NCBI GenBank assembly: GCA_018524725.1
Contig: JAEUWP010000516.1
Span: forward strand, 1-18,406
Source: Podaxis mareebaensis
Taxonomy: Eukaryota > Basidiomycota > Agaricomycetes > Agaricales > Agaricaceae
Reading direction: 5' to 3'
DNA: 18,406 bases
Under the pieces are notes generated by a model. That model did no database searches and was not told where the DNA came from. It saw only the letters and a list, made by a program, of their open reading frames with translations. Below, one piece after another: positions 9,028-16,160 of the stretch. Each line of letters opens with the position of its first letter. Within the stretch, counting starts at the first letter, position 1. Made by a program: the position numbers and the translations under genes.

Positions 9028-9233
9028 GTAACAAAACTGTTCCAATTAGTATTAATTAATTAATGTATATTAAATGGAACCAGAAGAGTTATGTCATTAT
9101 ACTTGATAGCATCAATGGTGACATAATAGGCTATGTATATAAATATTTTCAGAGAAACTGCTTCAGCTGATCTGGAGAAATATTAATTTCTTTCCAAAAG
9201 TTCTAAACATTGGAACAGTTTTGTTGCTCACTG
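9028..9233. repeat. Right terminal inverted-repeat arm of the Tc1-like element
   Basis: The arm starts with GTAACAAAACTGTTCCAAT (9028-9046) and ends with ATTGGAACAGTTTTGTTGC followed by TCACTG. It mirrors the left arm over its whole length, including the internal inverted motif. Confidence 0.8.
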
Positions 9234-10103
9234 CATGCCATCCAAAGCCCAACAAACAGACCTGAGCTAGAGTGCATACTTTGAGCCCAAGTTCCCCTCT
9301 GAGCAGTCCCTCATCAACTAGACATGTGATACCTGCAGGATAGAATGGATGGAATTTTCCCCTAATGATAGGGCTTTGGTCTTTGTCCCTTGCCTTGATC
9401 ATGGCAAGTGACTCACCAACCAGCTCAACTGCAATTTCTACAACAGCTCAGGCCAACTCAGCAATGAGAAATGTCAGGATATGGTTCAAAGGTGGATGGC
9501 TGGCACAAACCTCACAATGGTCTGCACTTTGGCATTTGCTGCTGGGAACAGCTACAAGCATGTTTGACTTACAGTCCATCATGGGATGCCCTTTGAAACA
9601 ATCAAATTCCTGCAAGAAGTAAGTCGAGCCAGTCATGATTGGGACCCTGCCACCTTCCTTTCTCAGTAACTACCACTATCATTTCAGTGGCACAGTTATT
9701 TATAGCACAAGGAATACACAAACTAGTTCTATATCACTATGAAAGACTCTAAGGAGACTAGCAGCTTCCTTGGAGGTATGAAAAAGACTGCCAACAGCAT
9801 TTGCTCCAGTATCACTCATCATTGGCACTCTAGCACCAGCATCCACTCAGCCTTGGGATCCATCTGAAGGACCATTTGTCCTCAACAACAGCCAAGAAGA
9901 CTTCCTTAGGAAACCACCTTCCCCTATACCTTCCATTGGAGTCAAGTGCTCCTATTCTACTGATCAATCACTCTCCAATCATCTGGAGAAAAGTATGAAA
10001 TTTAGAGAAGAAGACAACACCACCCTCTGTCTCTTCAGCTGAAGAGAATGAGGATAACAATGAAGGCTCCCAAGGCCTTTCTACCCCTTGATCAATCCAC
10101 CCC

Positions 10104-10119
10104 TCCATTGTGCTGGCTT
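10104..10119. repeat. Target-site duplication, left copy
   Basis: TCCATTGTGCTGGCTT stands directly before a run of T (10118-10141) and is repeated at 10886-10901. The pair brackets the small minus-strand retroelement and marks target-primed reverse transcription. Confidence 0.9.
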
Positions 10120-10885
10120 TTTTTTTTTTTTTTTTTTTTTTGAATCCACATTTATTGCCATAGTCTAGCTATGACAAAAGGGTGCATGATAGCAGTCCCA
10201 AGGATCACTAACCTAAGAGAAAGGCAGAAAAGGAAAATAAAGTAAAGTATTACAGGTGCCCCAAACTACATGAATGAAAACCAGAACCAATCAGAAAAAT
10301 CCCCCCTCCCTGTGAGGTAGGGAAAAGAAAATAATAATCTGAAAGAAGCGCAGCCAGAAAGCATATGTTGACACAGACTAACCCTTATGACCCCCAGGAG
10401 GGGCTTTCTTGGCCTCAGCGTCATGCTGGTACCTCCCATGAATCCAATCATGGTCGAAGCGATGTCGCCAGTACAGACACTGGCAGTCATTGGATGAGTG
10501 GGTGCTGTGGCAGTTGACACAGCACAGGGAATGCAGGTAGGGAGCACCTACCAGGGTGGGAGGAATGGGGGGTTTGGCTTTGGGGTTACCTTTGCAGCAC
10601 CTGGCCATGGAGCAGTGTGAGGCCTCAGAGTGAGATCCTGCACAGAGAGGACACCTTGGCACTTGAGAGTGGCAGGCGTCAGAAGGATGGCCCCAGTGCC
10701 AGCAACACTGGCACTGAGGTGTACCAGTGTGGGCTCGAGTGCCCTTGATGAGGCAGGACATGCCATTTATCATGACACACCTGTTGAGAAGAGAGGTGGC
10801 TAGGGTGCTGCATTGGGAATCAATTAAGTTGATCCACACAGTAGTGGTATTGGACTTGGCAGAGTTGTGAACAATGCACATGTGG
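10120..10885 (-). mobile_element. ORF1-only LINE derivative (HAL1-like), 5'-truncated, with poly(A) tail
   Basis: Read on the minus strand, the element has a 5'-truncated ORF1 (to the TAG-type end at 10378), about 237 bases of 3' UTR, then a tail of about 22 A (10120-10141). Perfect 16-bp duplications flank it. No ORF2 lies between the end of ORF1 and the tail, whereas in the related LINE at 10902-15865 ORF2 starts right at the ORF1 stop. The last 75 bases (GGGACTGCTATC, TGCACCC, TAGCTAG, GCAATAAA) match the tails at 15892-15965 and 6199-6277. I infer that an autonomous LINE's ORF2 protein copied it in trans, as proposed for mammalian HAL1 elements. Confidence 0.8.
10378..10885 (-). pseudogene. 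LINE ORF1, C-terminal half with three zinc knuckles (5'-truncated copy)
   Basis: The frame is open from the truncation point to its stop and reads CIVHNSAKSNTTTVWINLID then NRCVMINGMSCLIKG, closely matching the ORF1 at 1955-3387. Three knuckles follow: CQCCWHWGHPSDAC (C-x2-C-x4-H-x4-C), CPLC...H...C and CVNC...H...C. The last part, CLYWRHRFDHDW, matches the end of the older LINE's ORF1, so the natural C-terminus is present. There are no internal stops, and a few CpGs remain near the 3' half, so this is a fairly young copy. The protein would bind LINE RNA; this copy lacks its N-terminus and start. Confidence 0.8.
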
Positions 10886-10901
10886 TCCATTGTGCTGGCT
10901 T
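10886..10901. repeat. Target-site duplication, right copy
   Basis: TCCATTGTGCTGGCTT repeats the sequence at 10104-10119. Downstream sequence continues plus-strand coding. Confidence 0.9.
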
Positions 10902-13114
10902 GCAATGACATCCACCTATCTCCTGAGATTGCCCCTTCATCTCACAGAGTCCTTTCTCCTGCTCAGGCTATTGCCTCCTCATACAGCTTTGTTCCACCAA
11001 CTCCTGGAGCTGCTTGGGATGAATCACAACCCTCTGATCCCCTCCCAAACATTCCCTCCTTCACTCCTATTTCTCCTCCATCTACTGCACAACCTCATGG
11101 CGATGCACAGCCAACCCACAGAACGGATTGGTCATCCATCCATGACAAATTGTGTGACACATTTGCTGAGTTTGATGTCACTGATACCTCTGATGCCAAA
11201 GGACTCAAACTTTTGACAGCACTTTTAGGCTTTGTCTCCAAGTTCTTTTTGCAATGGGCCCTTAATGGGGACCTTTCCTCCTTCAATGGGACTATGCACC
11301 TCATTGACATGTTACAAACCATAGCACACTCTGACCAATTGCATAATAAGTCTGTTCCCTACAGAGACATGTCTCTCTGTCTCTATGATTTTATTTCCAT
11401 GCAATTCCCCCCCTCCCACAACCTCTCTCCTACCCCTACCCCCATGTCCACAGGATGTCACCTTAACCATCAGGCTGAAAAAGCACTGGCTGTGTCCTCC
11501 CCTTCCCCTAAGGACACTCCTGGGAATCTCCAGAGCTCCTCCATTTTTCCCCCTGATGCTCCTGGGAATCTCCAGAGCTCAGACTCATGACTCAAAAGGG
11601 ACACAGCATGAGCAATTGCCCTCTCTCACCTACCTCCACAAGATATGAATAAGCTAGGTGAGTCCTCTGGTTCCAATGTCAATGCTGAAATACTCCCTCC
11701 TCCCACCACCATCACCCCTCCTGAAGCTGTTCCTGGAGCCCAAAACTCTGGGAAAGGTGACAACAACTCTAGTTCATGGACACCTGTCAGTTGTCAATGA
11801 GCACCTCATAAACTGATAGCCACCCAAGCACAGTGTAAGCCTATCACTGCTCCCACTTTCCCCCCTCAAACCTCTCTAAAATCCTCCCCTCCTTCCTCTA
11901 CCCCTCCTCCCATCAACTATAAGACCCACCCCAGGTCTAATGCTCCCTCCCCCTCAACCCAGAGGTCATCATATGCCAAGGTGGCATCCAACTCTCCCCT
12001 TAATATGGATGAGCTTCAAAAATATGCTGCTCTCCAAAATCAGTACCCTCATATGTTGCCAGTTGACATCATCAACTTCCTCCAATCCTCTGGGGACATC
12101 AAATCTTCCTCCCCTTCCACCTCCCCTAAGAACCCCTCTCCCTGATCCTCTAACACACCTAAGGCCACTCAAGGCCCATCATGCAAGAACATTGTCATTC
12201 CCTACAATGACGTGTTCAAACCTATCCTCATCACATCCCTTGAGTTGGTAGTGAGGAACTGCAACAATGCCCTTTACCAGAAGGGTTTTACACTTAAAGT
12301 CAAGTCAGCAAAGTCCAACGACAGGACTCTTTGGCTCACAACCAACCAAGTCACAACTGATGAGGAACTCCTCATCATCAAGAAGGGCATAGCTGACTCT
12401 AACAGGTCAGCTTTTGCCACACTAGAAATGAGAGATGCCATCACCCCCTCTCTCCCTATGTCCAAATTGTTTGTGAAACTCACAAACCTCCCCTACTTCT
12501 GCCCCAATGGAACACCTCATACTGCTGATGACTTCAAAGAAGTCATTGAAACCTCCACCTACCATGAAATGATTCAACATCTTGTAGGCAAACCATGCTT
12601 CCACTGAGTATCCCCCCATTCCGACTCCACCATTTTTTTCTTCAACCTGTGGGACTCTCAATCCACTTCCAGGGTGAAACTTCTCATCAACCACACCCTC
12701 CTTTTCAAAAACTGAGTCTGCACTTTCTGTGGAGCCTCTATGCATACTGCCACCCCCCTATGCAACAGGTGCTGGAGGTGGGGCCACCCTACACACCTCT
12801 GCAGGGCACATAACCCTAGATGCTCCATTTGTGGTGATCCTCATCACATGGAAAACCACTGATGTGACAGCTTCTGCTGCTGTGGAAAACCTGGTCCAAA
12901 CCCCTGCCCCCCTACCCCTGCCAACATTCTGGAATGCCCCCATGTAACATCCTTCAATTGCTTATCATGTGACTCAAAAGAGCATCATGTGAACTCCAAC
13001 AAATGCCTGTTCTTTCATCACTGATACGACCAAGAATGAATAACCTCCAAACTCTGTGAACTCAAAGCAGAGAAGAACTGACATGATTTCAACTCTGGCA
13101 CAGTTAATGTCTAA
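10902..13114 (+). pseudogene. LINE ORF1 (Gag-like RNA-binding protein) with ten in-frame TGA codons
   Basis: A single frame runs from the insertion boundary to a TAA at 13112-13114. It is interrupted only by TGA: 11588, 11609, 11798, 12143, 12605, 12713, 12860, 13022, 13037 and 13079 (first bases). The N-terminal two thirds are Ser/Pro/Thr rich, with a folded-looking part near 11130-11400 (WSSIHDKLCDTFAEFD). A conserved core (12200-12600, KLFVKLTNLPYFCPNG) matches the minus-strand ORF1s. Knuckles follow at 12761-12802 (CNRCWRWGHPTHLC) and at about 12821-12865 and 12968-13010. No base shift is needed anywhere, so the damage is almost only substitution. Confidence 0.85.
11517..11580 (+). repeat. 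Two direct 22-bp repeats, 42-bp period, inside ORF1
   Basis: The same 22 bases (coding for PGNLQSS) occur at 11517-11538 and 11559-11580. Forty-two is a multiple of three, so the frame is kept. It looks like an in-frame internal duplication in a low-complexity part of the protein. Confidence 0.8.
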
Positions 13115-15861
13115 AGGACCTCTTAACTTGTTAGCTCCTTCTCTCATTTCATTGATCCCCATCCTCTTTTTCAACGTCCATTGGTCCTCTTCTCTGGTTG
13201 AACTTTTATTAAGTGAACCTCTTTTTAAAGACATTCTCATTCTCTGTATCCAAGAACCTCCTTTTGGCATCATCCATAACATCCCTTCCACTGAGAACTC
13301 TGAAGGAGTCCCATACAAAGGAACACCATATAACCCTAATTGGCATATCTTTTTACCTAATGTAACCCATCCTCACACAGCAACCTTCATCCGATGATCC
13401 TGCAACTCCCTTATGCCCATCTCCCACCCAGATATCATTTCCTCTTCAGATTTCCAGCTAATCTCCCTCTCTTTCCCAAGAAAGATTTATTTTCTCAATT
13501 GTTATCATGATCCTTCTGATGATTCTTCATTAACATATCTTGAATCCCATACTCACTTCCTCCCAAAAAGTCTTGTCTGTGCTGGAGGAGATTTTAACAC
13601 CCACTCACCTGAATGGGATCCTCACATCACTCACCACTCCACCAGGGGAGATTTACTGACTGACATTATGAACTCTACAGGCCTTACACTTTCAACGCCA
13701 ATTGAAGCTAAGTACACCCATATACTATATGATACTAACAAACACCCTTCCACCATTGACCTAGTCTTCATGATAGCCAACCTCTCCCAAAGCCCAGTCC
13801 ACCAAATCTGTGACAACTGGCAATACACTTCCGACTACCACCCTCTCCTCACATCCCTCCCCATCCCCTCCCCTTTCCAACCTTTCATCAAAAAGCTCAC
13901 CATCCCTCGTGACTCTGAAGAAGAAGCCACATTCTTATACTCCATTAGTGTCTGCCTACAAGCCATAGCACCACACTTCAACTCGAGTGATGACATCCAC
14001 TCTTATGCCAATGTTATGTCTCAAATCATTGACCAAGAATGGCAAAGGAATGCCAAACTTGTCAAAATATGCACCAAGTCCAAGCTGTGGTGGAATCTGA
14101 AATGCTCTGCTGCTCTCAAAGCATTTCAGACCCACAAGTCCAAAGCTAATTGGGCCAAATTTTGACACACCACCTGTCAGGCCAAATGCATATTCTTCGA
14201 CAAGAAGATTAAAGACATAGCTGAAGAAGACCATCATCCATGGGACCTTATGTCCTGGGTCAGCAAGCATAACCTCCCCCCTTCCCAATCAATCACTTAC
14301 AATGGGAAGAGTTGTGACAAGCTGGACAATCTCTGGCATGCCCTTGACTCCTCTTACAACTCTGCTTCCAACTGACCAGTCGACTTAAGCACCATCAAGT
14401 CCTTTGATGCCCATCCAGAATGCCCATGGCTCCCCTTCTCTAATGCTGAGCTTTTTGATGCCCTTAATCTGTACACCAACTCCTCTGCCCCCAGTCCTGA
14501 TCATCTCTCTTGGGCACACATCAAACACTTAATGTCCAATGACACTTTCTGCTACAATTTCCTCACATTCGCCTCTAAATGTGTCAAGTTCTCCATATGG
14601 CCGGAACACTTCAAAAATTCCACCTCCATCATTATTCCCAAACCCAACAAACCTCACTACTCCACCCCAAAAATGTTCTGGCCTATAGTCCTACTTAACA
14701 CACTTGGTAAGCTGATAGAGAAAATGATCTCTACTAGGATGCAATTCGAAGCATCTCAGCATAATCTCATCCACCCCCTCCAATTCGGAGGCATTATTCA
14801 GTGCTCCACTGAAGATGCAGGTGTTTATGTCACTCACCTTGTCCACACAGGCTGGAAGCAAAAACTCAAGACCAGTGTCATTGCTTTCGATGTTGCCCAA
14901 TTCTTCCCATCCACCAACCATGCCATCCTTACCACCACTCTCCATCACCAAGGCTTCAATTCATGTCTCATCTCCTTCTTCTCTAATTATTTGAAAGATC
15001 ACTTCACCACTTATTCTTGGAATAATAAACTTTCTCCCAAATTCCCAGCTTCAGTTGGCATTGGCCAAGGCTCCACTTTATCTCCTATTCTCACTGCCCT
15101 CTCTCTTTCCCCTTTTATGTACAAATTTTCCAATGACCCTTGTTGTAAAATAGTATCTTTCATTGATGACAGACTCATTGTTGTTCAGTCAGACTCATTC
15201 ACCACTAATTGCTGCCTTCTCTCACAGATTTACAAAAATTGTGAAGATTATCTATGCCACCTTGGCTTTGTCCTCAAATGAGATAAAACCAAGGCCTTCC
15301 ATTTTTCCAATCAACCCTCTCGCAATCCTAATCTCCCCATCATTATCAATGACTCTCTCACTATCTGCCTGAAACCTTACCTCTATTACCTTGGCTTTTG
15401 GTTCAATAGAAGCCTCTCTTTCAAAGAACACATCCGATTCTACTTGACCAAAGCACTATCCACTGTCTGATGCATGCACATGCTCAGCAACTCCATCCAT
15501 GGTCTCTCTCCCCTCCACAAGAGACTCCTTTACCAATCATGCATTGTCCCCATTGCCATCTACAGCTTCCATCTGTGGTTCAACTGCAATGCCAAATATC
15601 AAGGACTCATCAAATCTCTCCAGTGCATGCAACGTCAAGCTGCCCTCTGGATCACAGGCACATTCCATACCACACCCTCAGGTGGAGTTGAGGCTATAGC
15701 TGGTCTCATCCCTATTCAACTCCATCTATTTAAACTTGCTAAATGCTGTTCCCTCTGATTCCACACCCTCCCCCCTTCTCATCCCCTCAAACTCCTTACT
15801 CACAATGTTGACCCCCTAAACATGTGCCAAACCAGACAGTGCTCGACAGCACTCGATTTTG

Positions 15862-15865
<4 letters not shown>
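13107..15865 (+). pseudogene. LINE ORF2: AP endonuclease and reverse transcriptase, with six in-frame TGA codons, 3' part missing
   Basis: The likely start is ATG 13107, which overlaps the ORF1 stop (ATGTCTAA). The endonuclease domain shows LFFNVHWS, CIQEPPF (catalytic Glu), GGDFNTHSPEWD (near 13584), STIDLVF and SDYHPL (near 13830). The reverse transcriptase shows SIIIPKPNK, the motif A AFDVAQFFPS (near 14884), the motif B GIGQGSTLSP (near 15055) and the motif C FIDD (near 15159). In-frame stops are TGA at 13395, 14163, 14373, 15279, 15468 and 15756. From 15000 on, the protein aligns closely with the young copy on the minus strand. The frame breaks at DFVS (15865) where the younger LINE enters. 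The protein would nick target DNA and copy LINE RNA there. Confidence 0.9.
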
Positions 15866-15891
<26 letters not shown>

Positions 15892-15896
<5 letters not shown>

Positions 15897-16160
15897 GACG
15901 TTTATTGCAATAGAACTAGCTACTACAAACGGGTGCACGATAGCAGTCCCAATACCGAAACTAGAGAAGTAGAGAGAAAGAAAGGAGAAGAGAGAAAAAG
16001 GGGAGAGGGAAGAGAAGAGATAAGAGCGAGTAGCACTACTATATATGTAGAAATGAGAAGAGAGTGAGAACTAACTTAACAAGATGAGTAAGAAAAATGG
16101 AAGGAAGAAGAGGGTAGGAGCGGGGAGCTAGCTACGAGGCAAAAGGGAAGGAGAAAGCCT
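15892..16160 (-). other. LINE 3' UTR and shared 3' tail with polyadenylation signal
   Basis: The 3' UTR is C/T rich on the minus strand and ends in GGGACTGCTATCGTGCACCC, TAGTAGCTAG and TTGCAATAAACG before the A tail. Closely related ends occur at 6199-6277 (plus) and 10142-10215 (minus). The shared segment is the likely recognition site for the ORF2 protein during target-primed reverse transcription. Confidence 0.75.

Larger units (their letters stand above)
7630..9233 (-). mobile_element. Tc1-like DNA transposon, complete 1604-bp copy with long terminal inverted repeats
   Basis: The ends are CAGTGAGCAACAAAACTG at 7630 and its reverse complement ending at 9233. They form inverted arms of about 209 bp (7630-7838) and 206 bp (9028-9233). 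The outer 48 bases are nearly identical and the rest is similar with gaps. It carries one transposase gene on the minus strand and lies inside the RecQ pseudogene. Removing it with one copy of the flanking CA (7628-7629, 9234-9235) restores the helicase frame, so both boundaries are secure. I see no CpG anywhere in it. Confidence 0.9.
7382..10040 (+). pseudogene. RecQ-like DNA helicase, N-terminally truncated, interrupted by a Tc1-like element
   Basis: The left part (7382-7629) reads WIVLDEVHYVLTS, a DEVH-type motif II, then PAQLTLMSAIIP, motif III (SAT-like). The right part (9234-9660) contains RALVFVPCLDHGK (motif IV region), FYNSSGQLSNEKCQDMVQRW, MVCTLAFAAGN (motif V) and FETIKFLQEVSRA (motif VI region). 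Cutting out 7630-9233 with one CA rejoins the halves in frame as HAIQSPTNRPELE, a typical linker between the two RecA lobes. Motif I (the ATP-binding loop) is missing. Frameshifts lie between 9265 and 9340. Stops after HGK and after HV are TGA, at places where relatives have other residues (Arg in the second). A plausible C-terminal extension runs to about 10040. RecQ proteins unwind DNA 3'-5'; multicopy telomere-linked forms are common in fungi. Confidence 0.75.
10902..15865 (+). mobile_element. Old autonomous-type LINE (ORF1 plus APE-RT ORF2), Tad1-like, cut off by a younger LINE
   Basis: ORF1 with zinc knuckles is followed by ORF2 with an apurinic-type endonuclease and reverse transcriptase. 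The copy stops at 15865 in the middle of ORF2, where the poly(T) of the younger minus-strand LINE starts. Its RNase H domain and 3' end would lie beyond that insertion, outside the window. The 5' end is not clear. The first 60 bases or so may lie left of the ORF1-only insertion, between 10040 and 10104. CpG is strongly reduced, and all in-frame stops are TGA. Confidence 0.85.

Noticed and set aside
10902..15865. Reassignment of TGA as a sense codon in this genome.
   Set aside because: TGA aligns with Arg rather than Trp, the young LINE uses TGA as its own terminal stop (16161-16163), and CpG loss explains the pattern.
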